DNA from: Bin80 sp965116685
GTDB taxonomy: Bacteria > Bacteroidota > Rhodothermia > Rhodothermales > Bin80
NCBI GenBank assembly: GCA_965116685.1
Contig: OZ220707.1
Span: forward strand, 3,286,001-3,350,000
Reading direction: 5' to 3'
Length of the DNA stretch: 64,000 nt
Numbering within the stretch: position 1 is the stretch's first letter; the number at the start of each line of letters is the position of its first letter. The notes beneath the pieces were generated by a model. It was given only the letters and a program-made list of their open reading frames with translations. It ran no database searches and was not told the origin of the DNA. Of this stretch, positions 1 to 9,651 are shown piece by piece. The translations under genes were made by a program, and so were the position numbers.

Positions 1-3000
1 TTGGTGTTGTGGTTTCTATGGGGAATTTGGCGATGGTGTCACGCGAACCTGAATTTGACCCGCCTGATGGTCTTTGTAGCTGCACTGGGGCTGAGCCGTT
101 TTATTTGGCTATACCTAGAAGTACCGGCAAGGTATCAGACAGGCAAGGCTCCGCTGAGTCCACTATTTGATCCGGTACATCTGGCTTCCACACTAGGAAG
201 TGGACTCATGCGTACGACAGGTGACCTGCTCATCAGTTCGTTGTGCGTTTTTGTTCTGGGCGTGGCGGCGCTCCGGTATGCCCATGCATGTTCGAAGCCG
301 TCCACCAATCATCGGGGTATTGTATGGATCCGTCTTGGAATTGGAATTCTAGTCGGACTTATATTGGCTTCAATTTTGGTGGCTGCCTTAAATGCCAGCG
401 TATTGGATTCTACGCTCAGCTATATAGGGCGTAGTGAACTGGTTCCAAGTTCTCTGGAATTGGTTGTGTATGCGTCTCTGGTCCTTTTAGCATTGGGGAT
501 TGTTCTGATCGTATCTGCCGGTCTCACCATAGGTTTCAAGATGAGACAGGATCGTATTTGCCTAGGAGTTTTAGGTACGGTAACGGTGATGATGGTGATC
601 GCATTGGACTGGATGCAATGGAGTCCTTGGATCTTCAGTTCGATTTTGATGATTGCCTGTCTGTACATTGCTGTATGGGCTACGAAAGCAGATATATATC
701 TTTGGCTCGCAGCCCGACGGGCAGTCCCTGCCGCATTAGCCGTTTGTTTGCTATTATATCCGGTATACTACGATGCCCTAAATCAACGCAAGCAGGATCG
801 TATTATGTATGCCGCGTCCTCCTTTGATCAGGCCGGTATTCCAGAAGTGTCTCTGGCGGTCCGGGAAGTGGTAGAGGAAGTGCTACAGAACCCTCGAATT
901 GATGACCTGCTTGCGTCTGGGGAAGGTCTTGAGGCGGAAGCAGAAAATTTATTGAGTGGTTCTCTTCTTTCTTCGCTCGGGGCATATGATGCTAGTATAA
1001 CCTTCTTGTCCGACACCGGTGAAGAACTTCACAGTAGTGGCAGTGCTACACTGTCTTCTGAGGCGACGCAGGACCTCCTGCTGGAATTAAGCACAGGAAT
1101 CGAATTCCAGGCGAGTAATTATACATTTGTTGAACCCCAATCAACGGGCGCTGCCCGGTACCAATACGCAGGGCTTGCCGCAATCGGAGAAGGATGGGTA
1201 CTGGTTCGAGCACAACCGCATATTGTGCCCGAAGAAGCGAATACTCCGCTTTTGCGAATCCTGTCCGCTTCGGGGTCCCCTGATTTATACGAAGATTTGT
1301 CTCTAGCCTCTTATCGCAATGGACGATTGATACGTACGTATGGAGATCGGTTTGCTAAATATCAGTTAGACCCTGGGGTTGCCTCGGATCTGGTCCGGAA
1401 TGAATCATTATGGAGACAAGGATCTGAGAGCGAGAGTAGCAGGTATCTCACGTATTATCTTCGTAGAGATCATGATGTTGTCGCAGCACGAATCACCAAT
1501 GATGGAGCGTTTGATCACCTCTACTATCTGCTTCGACTGGTGGTTGGTGGGTTGATCCTGTGTATTCCATTTTGCACGTTCGGATATGTGATGCAGTGGA
1601 AGGCCGGCCTCATCCCTCGGGTGCGTCTGAGGTATCAGGACAAGGTGATGAATGCGTTCCTGTTACTTGGCGTCATCGCAGTCATCCCGGTTGGAATTGC
1701 TGGATACAATGTGGTGACGGAAGAAAATGAGAAAGCACTTCAAAGTTGGCTCCGCCAGCATCTGGAGCGTATCGAATCAACCCTTGTGACTCAAGGAAGG
1801 GCTGGAGAAAGTAGTGTTGCAGCTCTTGAGCGCAGTAATATTGATTCCCTATCTGCCCGTGTTGGATTGGATCTCAATCTTTATCAAGGTACACAGCTCG
1901 TTGCAGCAAGCCGACATCAACTGATTGATGATCGTATCGTGGATGTACGGCTTCCTGCGGAGGTTTTCCGTGCAATTTATGGGAATGCGGAGCGGTTTAC
2001 TTTCGTGGACCACAAACTGGGCGAGTTTGAATACACGGCGGGGTATCGTGCGATCCTGGATGCAAGCGGGAATCCCGCATACATTCTGTCTGTACCTACT
2101 CTGCCGGAGGCAGAGCGGATTGAAGAAGAACGTGCACGAACGCTCGCGTATCTGTTTGGGGCGATGCTGGGTTTGGGAATTCTGGTGATGTTTACGGGGT
2201 CCGTACTTGCTCGCGCACTCGCCCGGCCGATTGCAAGGCTGCAGCAGGGTTTGGAAGAAGCCGCGCAAGGAAAATTTGAACGGGTATTGCCGGTAGAGTC
2301 ACGCGACGAGGTTGGGGCATTAGTCAACACCTTTAATACGATGCAGGGACAACTCGCAGAGAGCAGGCAGAAGCTGGCCAGACAACAGCGCCAACTGGCC
2401 TGGAGGGAGATGGCCCGGCAGATTGCCCACGAGATCAAAAACCCGCTTACACCGATGAAGCTGTCAATTCAACATTTACAGCGCTCACTCGAAGACAAGG
2501 ATCCCGCCCAGTTCAAAAAACAGTTCCAGCGTACGGCCGCTACCCTCATTGCACAGATTGATTCGTTGGCCCATATTGCCAACGAATTCTCCTCTTTTGC
2601 ACAGTTACCTAGACGGAAAGTGGTAACCCTGGATCTGCGTGAGGTGATGAGCGAAGCACATGCTCTCATGCAGGCAGAGGCATCTGCTGAGGTGACGATG
2701 GACTTACACCTTCCTGACATCCCACTGACTGTTCGCGGGGATCCAAACGAGTTGCGGCGTACGTACATCAATCTGATCAAAAATGCATTGGAGGCGGTGC
2801 ATGGTCAGGATCAGAGAAAGGTGTGTGTTACGGCCAGGATGGATGGGGACCAGGCCATTACCGAAGTGATTGACAACGGAAGCGGGATTCCACTGGAGCT
2901 GCAGGATCGGATCTATGAGCCCAGTTTCTCAACGAAAACAAGTGGGGCAGGGCTGGGACTTGCCATCGCAAAGCAGTCGGTTGAGATTTCTGGAGGACAG

Positions 3001-3075
3001 ATCAACTTCACCACAGAACTAGGGCAGGGAACCACAATGCAGCTTACGCTGCCGCTATATGTAGATGGAGAGTAG
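1..3075 (+). CDS. NtrY-like membrane sensor histidine kinase (5' end at window edge)
   Basis: Sensor kinase that should autophosphorylate on histidine and pass the phosphate to a partner regulator, which is not in this window. The N-terminal part holds many hydrophobic membrane segments, followed by a long extracytoplasmic-looking region (about residues 270-510), more membrane helices (about 515-575 and 715-740) and a HAMP-like linker (about 740-795). The HisKA helix carries the phosphoacceptor in AHEIKNPLTP (His near residue 810). The ATPase domain shows NLIKNALEA (N box), DNGSGIP (G1) and GAGLGLAIAK (G2). The HEIKNPLTP form is typical of NtrY-type kinases. Reading is open from base 1 (TTG), so the true start may lie upstream. 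The next gene is convergent. Family call is sure; the signal sensed is unknown. Confidence 0.9.
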   Translation: MVLWFLWGIWRWCHANLNLTRLMVFVAALGLSRFIWLYLEVPARYQTGKAPLSPLFDPVHLASTLGSGLMRTTGDLLISSLCVFVLGVAALRYAHACSKPSTNHRGIVWIRLGIGILVGLILASILVAALNASVLDSTLSYIGRSELVPSSLELVVYASLVLLALGIVLIVSAGLTIGFKMRQDRICLGVLGTVTVMMVIALDWMQWSPWIFSSILMIACLYIAVWATKADIYLWLAARRAVPAALAVCLLLYPVYYDALNQRKQDRIMYAASSFDQAGIPEVSLAVREVVEEVLQNPRIDDLLASGEGLEAEAENLLSGSLLSSLGAYDASITFLSDTGEELHSSGSATLSSEATQDLLLELSTGIEFQASNYTFVEPQSTGAARYQYAGLAAIGEGWVLVRAQPHIVPEEANTPLLRILSASGSPDLYEDLSLASYRNGRLIRTYGDRFAKYQLDPGVASDLVRNESLWRQGSESESSRYLTYYLRRDHDVVAARITNDGAFDHLYYLLRLVVGGLILCIPFCTFGYVMQWKAGLIPRVRLRYQDKVMNAFLLLGVIAVIPVGIAGYNVVTEENEKALQSWLRQHLERIESTLVTQGRAGESSVAALERSNIDSLSARVGLDLNLYQGTQLVAASRHQLIDDRIVDVRLPAEVFRAIYGNAERFTFVDHKLGEFEYTAGYRAILDASGNPAYILSVPTLPEAERIEEERARTLAYLFGAMLGLGILVMFTGSVLARALARPIARLQQGLEEAAQGKFERVLPVESRDEVGALVNTFNTMQGQLAESRQKLARQQRQLAWREMARQIAHEIKNPLTPMKLSIQHLQRSLEDKDPAQFKKQFQRTAATLIAQIDSLAHIANEFSSFAQLPRRKVVTLDLREVMSEAHALMQAEASAEVTMDLHLPDIPLTVRGDPNELRRTYINLIKNALEAVHGQDQRKVCVTARMDGDQAITEVIDNGSGIPLELQDRIYEPSFSTKTSGAGLGLAIAKQSVEISGGQINFTTELGQGTTMQLTLPLYVDGE

Positions 3076-3085
3076 CAGGCTCCAC

Positions 3086-3604
3086 TCAGGCGACTTCTTC
3101 ACCGGAAAAATCACGGAAACCAAAGTAGTGTAGAACATACTTGATTTTGGCAGCCTTGCCGGCTCCAAACCCCGGGATGGCCTTGATCCGCCGCTCAATG
3201 ACTTCAACGGCAGCGCCATCGTTCCACAGACCTTCCGGCTTCCCGTCATAGTTATCCTCAAGGAAGCGTGCAACCTTTCGCGTCGTGTCCGCCATCTTAT
3301 TAGAGAAACGGTGCACTGCAGGTGATTCTGCAAATGTAGCCCGTAGTGCTTCCTCATCCATATCCGCAATGATCGTCAAGTTAAGATGTCCGAGGCGGTC
3401 ATGTAGGCGCTTCGCTCCGGTAAAGGCAACCTCAGCGCGTACACGCTGATCGAAAAGCAGACCCAGGATTGCTGCAGTAGGGCTTGCAGCGATGAAGGCG
3501 TCCTCATCTTTGTCCCCCGTCAGTGTTCCAGAGTCCACAAACCGTTCCATCATTCGTCCCAGTCCTCCGCCTACGGTACTAAAGTCAATTGTTTGAAAGT
3601 GCAT
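3086..3604 (-). CDS. HhH-GPD-type putative base-excision repair protein
   Basis: 172-residue protein resembling the small uncharacterised HhH-GPD family related to DNA glycosylases. It opens with a helical region containing AASPTAAILGLLFDQRV, and ends with a helix-hairpin-helix-like stretch (IKAIPGFGAGKAAKIK, about residues 139-154) of the kind that contacts DNA backbone. By family it would act in repair of modified bases, but the substrate is not known and no catalytic Lys/Asp pair was assigned with confidence. It starts 6 bp after the cysS stop, so it is probably the last gene of the dctPQM-uxaB-cysS transcript. Its stop is only about 10 bp from the convergent kinase gene. Confidence 0.7.
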   Translation of the reverse strand: MHFQTIDFSTVGGGLGRMMERFVDSGTLTGDKDEDAFIAASPTAAILGLLFDQRVRAEVAFTGAKRLHDRLGHLNLTIIADMDEEALRATFAESPAVHRFSNKMADTTRKVARFLEDNYDGKPEGLWNDGAAVEVIERRIKAIPGFGAGKAAKIKYVLHYFGFRDFSGEEVA

Positions 3605-3610
3605 GTTGTT

Positions 3611-5128
3611 TTAGATATTGCTTTTTTTGTGCCACGAGGTGCCGCTTGGGCTGTCCTTGATTTCAATGTTCATTGCGAGTAGTTCATCACGAATCCTGTC
3701 AGCGGTGGAAAAGTCACGAGCTTTCCGTGCAGCTGTACGTGCCTGGATCAGCTGTTCAATCACGCGTGTTTGTGAGTCCGGTGGCAATTCCGGCTCGAGA
3801 TCTTCACTGATTGCTGAGACCCCATTTTGGGCCGTTCCCTGGAGCTCTGCAGTTTGAGGCACAACCCCTAGTAAATCCGAAACCTCTTTCATGAATTGAT
3901 AGGCCTGACTGCCGAGCTCACCCTTGTGCCTTCGGATCGTGCGTACGCCGTCTAATGCCTGAGCAATTGCAGCAGGCGTATTCAGATCGTCAAGTAATGC
4001 ACTCAGAAGGGCTTGGCGTTTACTTTCGAGGGTTTCCGCGATGACGGCTGCACCTTCTGCGCCGCGGTCGTGTGCCTCTTTTGCCATTTCGAAGGCTTCC
4101 TGGAACCGTTTTACATGTCGTTCGCTGTCCCGAAGTGTTGCAAAAGTGAAGTTAAAGGGCTTACGGTATTGTCCGCTGATCAGTGCGAGGCGCACTGCGA
4201 GCGGGAGCACACCACGCTCTTGTATCAGGTCTTTGACAGTGAGAAAATTTCCGAGTCGCTTGGACATTTTTTGCCCTTCCACCTGAAGGAAGCGTGTATG
4301 AACCCAATGTCTGGAAAATGGACGTCCGGTCAACGCTTCGGCCTGGGCGATTTCGCATTCATGATGCGGGAAGATCAGGTCTTCTCCCCCGGCATGCAGG
4401 TCAATTTCGTTTCCAAGGTAGGCCTGTGCCATGACCGAGCACTCAATATGCCACCCGGGGAATCCCCACCCCCATGGGCTGTGCCATTGCATCAGATGCT
4501 CCGCATCTTTTTTCCACAGTGCAAAATCACGCGGATCCTTTTTTTCGGAATCTACGACCACATCACGCACTGCAAGCTCCAGCGCTTCTGCAGCCTTATT
4601 GCCGGACAGCTTGCCATAATCCGCGAAGCTTTCAACCGAGAAGTACACACCGGATGAGGTCTGATACGCGGCTCCGCAGGATAAAAGTCGCTCAATCGTT
4701 TGGATCTGCTCCCGTATATGTTCGGTCGCCCGTGGTCGGACATCCGGCTCCAGTAAGTTTAGTGTTTGCCAGTCAGATTGAAGGGCAGACGAGTAGTGAC
4801 GGCTCAGATCCCATACGTTCGCAAACCGGTTCCCTTCAGAGGAGTGCAGTGCACGGGCCATCCGGTCTTCCCCGGAGGCATCCATGGTGTCATCATTGGT
4901 AAGATGCCCTACATCAGTGATGTTTGTGACATAGGTCGTCTTCCAGCCAAGTGCGTGAGCGGTTCGCAAAATGAGGTCTGCGGTCAGAAAAGATCGGAAG
5001 TTGCCGATATGCGCGTAGGAATAAACCGTCGGACCGCAGCTGTAAAAGCGCAGATGATCGGGCTCAATTAGGGACAGAGGCTCAACCTTGCCGGTAAGGG
5101 TATTGTAAAGTCGAAATTCGTGGTTCAT
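3611..5128 (-). CDS. cysS: cysteinyl-tRNA synthetase
   Basis: Cytoplasmic class I aminoacyl-tRNA synthetase that charges tRNA-Cys. The HIGH-type motif appears as AHIGN after YSCGPTVYSY, and the KMSKS-type motif as KMSKRLGN. Zinc-ligand residues are visible in YSCGP, WHIECS and HHECE. An ATG at 5152 is also in frame, but the family normally begins close to the LYNTLTG segment, so MNHEFRLYNT at 5128 was chosen, giving 505 residues. The gene lies 30 bp behind uxaB and 6 bp before the HhH-GPD gene on the same strand, an unusual position for a housekeeping synthetase inside a sugar-acid operon. Confidence 0.95.
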   Translation of the reverse strand: MNHEFRLYNTLTGKVEPLSLIEPDHLRFYSCGPTVYSYAHIGNFRSFLTADLILRTAHALGWKTTYVTNITDVGHLTNDDTMDASGEDRMARALHSSEGNRFANVWDLSRHYSSALQSDWQTLNLLEPDVRPRATEHIREQIQTIERLLSCGAAYQTSSGVYFSVESFADYGKLSGNKAAEALELAVRDVVVDSEKKDPRDFALWKKDAEHLMQWHSPWGWGFPGWHIECSVMAQAYLGNEIDLHAGGEDLIFPHHECEIAQAEALTGRPFSRHWVHTRFLQVEGQKMSKRLGNFLTVKDLIQERGVLPLAVRLALISGQYRKPFNFTFATLRDSERHVKRFQEAFEMAKEAHDRGAEGAAVIAETLESKRQALLSALLDDLNTPAAIAQALDGVRTIRRHKGELGSQAYQFMKEVSDLLGVVPQTAELQGTAQNGVSAISEDLEPELPPDSQTRVIEQLIQARTAARKARDFSTADRIRDELLAMNIEIKDSPSGTSWHKKSNI

Positions 5129-5158
5129 TAGGACACGCCGAAGGCACTGCATCTAACG

Positions 5159-6595
5159 TTATTGCAGCCTCTGTGTGCCAATCAGGGCTGCCTCAATACC
5201 ATGATCAAGAATCTTTTGCAGGCTGGTTTGTACGGCTCCAGTAAACCCTGGTAGATCATTCAGTGAGATCCCCCACAGACTCTGACTGGATAAAACCTCT
5301 TGCACAAAGTCTGGAATCAAGCGATCCTCTGTCGGCCACCAATCTTGAAATTGTTCTGCATGATCATCATAAATGGGATGCAGTTTGCCTTGGAAGTGAC
5401 TGTAGATCGTGCCATTGGACTCTGAAATTCCCCGCATGAAACGAAGCCATGCTGCAAAGCCTAGTGCGATATGCCTGGGGGCGGGTCCAGTAGGATACGT
5501 CTCATAGTAATTCTTGAGGGTTGGTACAGCCCGGTGTCGAAGTTTTGTTGTGGCTTGAAGAGTAATATCAATCAGGCGATGGTACATATAAGGATTTTGC
5601 CATCGCTGGAGTACCTCATCAATGTAGGGGGCCACGGTAGCAGGATCTACTGGCAATACGGGACCAATCTCATCTCGCAGAAGTGACTCGATAAATTTAC
5701 TGACGGCCGGGTGGGTCATGCTATCCAGTACGGTCTCACATCCTGCCAAAAGCCCTACGGGTACAGAGAGCGTATGCCCCCCGTTGAGCAATCGGATTTT
5801 TCTCGTTCGATAAGGGGAGATTTCCGGGGCAATGACCACGCCATCAGCATCCTTGGAAAAGCCTAGCTTTTCATGCAGAGTTTCGTCTCCCTGAATTGCC
5901 CAGAGCCGGTATGGCTCACAGACCGTAAGAAGCTCATCCTTGTAGCCGAGGCGAGAGTATGCTGTCTCCAGTTCAGTCTTTCCGGGCAGTCCAGGTACAA
6001 TGCGATCCACCAGGGTATTGCAGAATAGGATCGAATGCTGAACCCAATCCGTGAAGCGTGCTCCCAAGCTCCAGCGCTGTGCCTGTTCCATAACCAAGTT
6101 TCGTAGCAGGTCTCCGTTATTGTCAATCAACTCACAGGGCAGGATGGTGACATGACTTGAATCTGCATAGTCAAAAAATTCTGCACGCGTATACAGCAGA
6201 GCACAAAGCCGTCCAGGAAAGGACTGGGGAGAGGATTGCAGATCATTGTCCTGGAGAGAGAGGCCGATTTCTGTGGTATTGGAAAGGATGACTTCCAGAT
6301 GTGGGCTTTTTGCAAGAGCGAGTACTTCGTCCCAGTGTTGGCTGGCAGACAGGGCACGGCTCACGGAGGTTACCGAATGAAATTCATCAATCAATTCGCC
6401 CTGCTTGTGCCCGCGAGTCCATAGGGTATAGCGTCCTTCTTGGTTATTCAACAGTTCTGCACGCCCGCTGGGAGTTGAGGCAACCATTACAATACGGCCA
6501 TCATAGCGTCCAGACGTACAAGCCTCGTCAATTAAACAATCTGCAAAGGCTCTCAAGAAACGGCCGGTTCCGAACTGGAGTATTTTCTCTACCAC
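5159..6595 (-). CDS. uxaB: tagaturonate reductase (altronate oxidoreductase)
   Basis: Mannitol-dehydrogenase-superfamily enzyme predicted to interconvert D-tagaturonate and D-altronate with NAD(H), the second step of galacturonate catabolism. The N-terminus has the dinucleotide-binding stretch ILQFGTGRFLRAF. Family-typical segments follow: SNTTEIG, PCELIDNNGDLLRNLV, FCNTLVDRIVPG and LLNGGHT with the active-site Lys region just before it (TRKIRLLNG). At 478 residues it is close to E. coli UxaB, and the CELID-NGD and LNG-HT blocks favour UxaB over the related UxuB. The start is GTG at 6595; dctM ends 16 bp upstream. Together with uxaC and the TRAP genes it forms a hexuronate uptake and degradation set; altronate dehydratase and KDG kinase are not in the window. 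Confidence 0.88.
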   Translation of the reverse strand: MVEKILQFGTGRFLRAFADCLIDEACTSGRYDGRIVMVASTPSGRAELLNNQEGRYTLWTRGHKQGELIDEFHSVTSVSRALSASQHWDEVLALAKSPHLEVILSNTTEIGLSLQDNDLQSSPQSFPGRLCALLYTRAEFFDYADSSHVTILPCELIDNNGDLLRNLVMEQAQRWSLGARFTDWVQHSILFCNTLVDRIVPGLPGKTELETAYSRLGYKDELLTVCEPYRLWAIQGDETLHEKLGFSKDADGVVIAPEISPYRTRKIRLLNGGHTLSVPVGLLAGCETVLDSMTHPAVSKFIESLLRDEIGPVLPVDPATVAPYIDEVLQRWQNPYMYHRLIDITLQATTKLRHRAVPTLKNYYETYPTGPAPRHIALGFAAWLRFMRGISESNGTIYSHFQGKLHPIYDDHAEQFQDWWPTEDRLIPDFVQEVLSSQSLWGISLNDLPGFTGAVQTSLQKILDHGIEAALIGTQRLQ

Positions 6596-6611
6596 GTTAC
6601 TTTTTTCTTAG

Positions 6612-7907
6612 TTATTCGAGGAAAAGGCCAGGCAACCACAGGCTCAGGCCAGGGAGGTAAGTGACCACCATGAGTGCTACGATCATTGCGATAAAGAAGG
6701 GTAGAAGTGGACGGGTCACGTCTGAAATTCTAGTTCCGGCCACCCCGACCCCAACAAAAAGTACACTCCCCACCGGCGGTGTACACAGCCCGATACAAAG
6801 ATTCAGAACGATGATGATCCCAAAATGAATGGGATCAATTCCCAATGTAATTGCAATTGGCAGGAAGATGGGTGTAAAGATGAGTACAGCGGGCGTGATA
6901 TCCATAAAAATGCCTACGCACAGCAGGATCACGTTGATGAGCAGTAGAATGACAATCCCATTATCAGTTAAGGCTAAAAGCGATTCTGTAAGCTGTTGTG
7001 GAATATTGACGTAGGCCATGATCCACGACATGCCAACCGAGGTTGCAACGAGCAGTAAGACAACGGCTGTTGTACCACTGGCATCAATGAGGATCTGGGG
7101 GAGGTCCCGGAAGGTGATTTCCCGGTAAATCAGAGCAAGGATCAACGCATACAATACGGCGACGGCCGCAGCTTCTGTGGCGGTAAAGAAGCCGGCGACG
7201 ATGCCACCCATGACCACCACGAGTAGGGTTAGGCTGGGGATTGCATCCAAAAATCGCCACAAAATTGTTCTCATCCCGGAAGCTTGTGTAGCACCGTATC
7301 CTCGCCGAAGTGCAATGATCGCAGCCACCGCCATCAGGGAGAGACCGACCAGGATTCCTGGGAGATAACCAGCCAGGAACAATGCCGCGATGGAGACACC
7401 TCCACTTGCGAGCGAATACACAATCAGGATATTACTGGGGGGAATCAGGAGTCCTGTGGTTGCCGAGGTAATATTCACGGCAGCGGTATAGTTACGATCG
7501 TACCGATCTTTCTCCATTTGGGGGGTCATGATTCCGCCGACCGCGGAGGCGGCGGCCACAGCGGATCCAGAGATGGCTCCGAAGAGCATGGATGCCAGGA
7601 TATTCACATGTGCCAATGCTCCCGGTAAAATCCCCAGCAGGGCGCGTGCAAAATCAATAAGTCGCCGGGCCATCCCACCCCGGTTCATGATCTGGCCGGC
7701 AAGAATAAAGAAGGGGATCGCTAGTAGAGCAAAGCTATCCAGCCCCGTCGCGATGCGCTGTGCCTGTGTCGTGAGCGAGGGCCATGTTCCCATGGTGACC
7801 AGCATGGTAGCCAGGGTTGCAAGCCCAATACTATAGGCAATCGGAACCCCGATCAGGAGCAGTCCTACAAAGGAGACCACAAGTACGATAATTTCAACGG
7901 TTTCCAT
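6612..7907 (-). CDS. TRAP transporter large permease (DctM type)
   Basis: 431-residue, strongly hydrophobic inner-membrane protein with about a dozen predicted helices, the usual size and layout for the large TRAP subunit. Recognisable family segments are LLAIPFFILAGQIMNRGG near the N-terminus, MLFGAISGSAVAAASAVGG, and LNLCIGLCTPPVGSVLF near the C-terminus. It would drive sodium-coupled import of a substrate handed over by the periplasmic receptor. The gene overlaps the end of the small-permease gene by 14 bp and is followed 16 bp later by uxaB, so the likely substrate is a hexuronate (inferred from context). Confidence 0.93.
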   Translation of the reverse strand: METVEIIVLVVSFVGLLLIGVPIAYSIGLATLATMLVTMGTWPSLTTQAQRIATGLDSFALLAIPFFILAGQIMNRGGMARRLIDFARALLGILPGALAHVNILASMLFGAISGSAVAAASAVGGIMTPQMEKDRYDRNYTAAVNITSATTGLLIPPSNILIVYSLASGGVSIAALFLAGYLPGILVGLSLMAVAAIIALRRGYGATQASGMRTILWRFLDAIPSLTLLVVVMGGIVAGFFTATEAAAVAVLYALILALIYREITFRDLPQILIDASGTTAVVLLLVATSVGMSWIMAYVNIPQQLTESLLALTDNGIVILLLINVILLCVGIFMDITPAVLIFTPIFLPIAITLGIDPIHFGIIIVLNLCIGLCTPPVGSVLFVGVGVAGTRISDVTRPLLPFFIAMIVALMVVTYLPGLSLWLPGLFLE

Positions 7908-8421
7908 TACGAAGTTCGTTTACCTCGTCCATGAGGTCCAGAATTGCATACCAGGCAATAAATAACCCGCTGAGTGGGACTGCGAGATACACATATCCCA
8001 ACGGTAACTGCAGGCTGGCGGATGTCTGACCAAGTGTGAGCATGACCCACACCAGACGTAGCCCTCCGGCAAACAGGGCAGCCAATGCAAAAATGAGCAC
8101 GAAGGATTCAATCAGGATGCGTAGAATGTGTGCACGATTCCCTGTGAGCTTCTCCGGTAAGAGGTCAACGCTAAGATGCATTCGACGACCCGCAGCGTAG
8201 GCGGCACCAATGAGTCCCACCCAGATCATCAGGTATCGTGCCATCTCCTCTGTCCATGAGCTGGGGTCTCCCAGAATAAACCGTGTAAATACCTGCCACA
8301 GTACATCTAGGACTAGTACGGCCATGAGTATCGCAACAAGTGTCGACAGAGACCGATCCAATACTTTTCGGGTATAGGTCATACAGGGTTGGAGGTCATC
8401 ATTCAGAGGAGAGGGAATCAT
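7894..8421 (-). CDS. TRAP transporter small permease (DctQ type)
   Basis: Four-helix membrane protein that bridges the solute receptor and large permease of a TRAP system. The hallmark DctQ stretch VFTRFILGDPSSWTEEMARY is present, followed by LMIWVGLIGAAYAAGRR. The frame is open from 8472, which would overlap dctP by 74 bp. The ATG at 8421 (MIPSPLNDDL) was chosen because a GGGAG sits about 9 bases ahead and it leaves only a 23-bp overlap with dctP; the ATG at 8382 (MTYTRKVLDR) is an alternative. It overlaps dctM by 14 bp, pointing to translational coupling. Confidence 0.85.
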   Translation of the reverse strand: MIPSPLNDDLQPCMTYTRKVLDRSLSTLVAILMAVLVLDVLWQVFTRFILGDPSSWTEEMARYLMIWVGLIGAAYAAGRRMHLSVDLLPEKLTGNRAHILRILIESFVLIFALAALFAGGLRLVWVMLTLGQTSASLQLPLGYVYLAVPLSGLFIAWYAILDLMDEVNELRNGNR

Positions 8422-9415
8422 TTGAGCAGTCTCCCAAGGAATCACATGGCATGGTTGCACGGATTTGTTCAATCAATGTGAAGATTTCAGGCGTATTCTG
8501 GTACTCATCATACAGCTGCAGTACGCGTTCCGCGAAAGGTTCTTTGTCGGGATAGATAACCTCCACACCAGCCTCCCGTACTTTTTGCAAGGCTTCGTCA
8601 GTCGCTGCCTTCCAAAGCTTCTTTTGGTGCTCAGCAGACTCATCTGCCGCTTGTTGGATCCAGGATTGTTGTTCCGAGTCCAGGCGATCCCATATGATGG
8701 TGCTGATCAGCAGTACATCGGGGAGTCCGGTATGCTCATCCAGCGAATAGTATTTGCATACCTCGTAGTGCCTGGACGTGTAGAACGAGGGTGGATTATT
8801 TTCTGCGCCATCGACCACCCCCTGCTGAAGTGCGGTATAGAGTTCTCCCCATGCAATTGGGGTTGCAGATCCTCCCAGGCTGTTGACCATTTTTACCTGT
8901 GTTGCACTCTCAAGGGTGCGAATCTTTAGTCCCTCCAGGTCACTGGGCGAGTAGATTGGCCGGTCTTTGGTATAAAAACTTCGGCTTCCGGCATCGTAAT
9001 AGGTGAGACCTCGCAACCAATACTGCTCGCTTGACAACAGAATTTTTCGTCCGATTTCTCCTCCGAGTACATCATAGCGGTGGGCTTCGTTACGGAACAA
9101 GTACGGTAAGCTGAGCACTTTGTACTCCGGTGCAAACCCTTCAAGTACTGCCGAAGCGACCTTTGTCATACCTAGGCTCCCGAGTTGCAGAAGTTCCAGA
9201 AGCTGGCGCTCCGTACCAAGCTGTTGGCTTGGATAGATCTGGATCTGCAGAGTGCCCTCTGACAAGCTATCCAATCTCTCTTGCATGAAGACCATGGCAT
9301 GGTGGACTGGATGGTTGGTATCAAGTCCATGACCGAGTTTGATGACTTCCACAGTACCTGTCTGGGCACAGCCGGCCGAAAGGAGGAGCACCAAAATTAC
9401 GATTCGGCCTAACAT
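8399..9415 (-). CDS. TRAP transporter solute-binding lipoprotein (DctP type)
   Basis: 338-residue periplasmic receptor for the TRAP importer. The N-terminus is a lipoprotein signal with lipobox LLSAGC, so the receptor is probably membrane-anchored rather than freely soluble. DctP-family segments include EGTLQIQIYPSQQLGTERQL, the Arg-containing LEGLKIRTLES that normally binds the substrate carboxylate, and GVVDGAENNPPSFYTSRHYE. It is the first gene of the minus-strand hexuronate operon and faces uxaC across a 236-bp divergent promoter region. Substrate specificity (galacturonate, glucuronate or an oligomer) is inferred from neighbours only. Confidence 0.92.
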   Translation of the reverse strand: MLGRIVILVLLLSAGCAQTGTVEVIKLGHGLDTNHPVHHAMVFMQERLDSLSEGTLQIQIYPSQQLGTERQLLELLQLGSLGMTKVASAVLEGFAPEYKVLSLPYLFRNEAHRYDVLGGEIGRKILLSSEQYWLRGLTYYDAGSRSFYTKDRPIYSPSDLEGLKIRTLESATQVKMVNSLGGSATPIAWGELYTALQQGVVDGAENNPPSFYTSRHYEVCKYYSLDEHTGLPDVLLISTIIWDRLDSEQQSWIQQAADESAEHQKKLWKAATDEALQKVREAGVEVIYPDKEPFAERVLQLYDEYQNTPEIFTLIEQIRATMPCDSLGDCSNDSLSSE

Positions 9416-9482
9416 TCGTTCTTTGTCCCAGAATCTGTTATCATGGTGGAGAGAGAGTTCTCTGTGAATGCCCGAAAGATAA

Positions 9483-9537
9483 GGGAATTATAACCAAGCT
9501 TGTCACTAGGAACTTTTTGGCCAGGAATATAATTCCC
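9483..9537. promoter_or_regulatory. inverted repeat in the dctP-uxaC divergent promoter region
   Basis: Perfect 10-bp arms GGGAATTATA (9483-9492) and TATAATTCCC (9528-9537) are separated by 35 bp in the 236-bp space between dctP and uxaC. Its place between two divergent arms of one pathway suggests a two-site operator for a hexuronate regulator, or a looped element. No regulator gene is visible nearby; function is inference. Confidence 0.4.
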
Positions 9538-9651
9538 AACAGATCTTCCCGTATACTTACTCGCATAATAGTGTAGTGGCTGTGGCTTGGCAGAGAGAGG
9601 CGGTGGGGCAAAGTGAGATCAAAATACTTATCACCAGGCAATCGATGATCT

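Noticed and set aside
4013..4657. 214-codon frame opposite cysS
   Set aside because: It lies wholly antisense to a certain cysS gene and has no family features.
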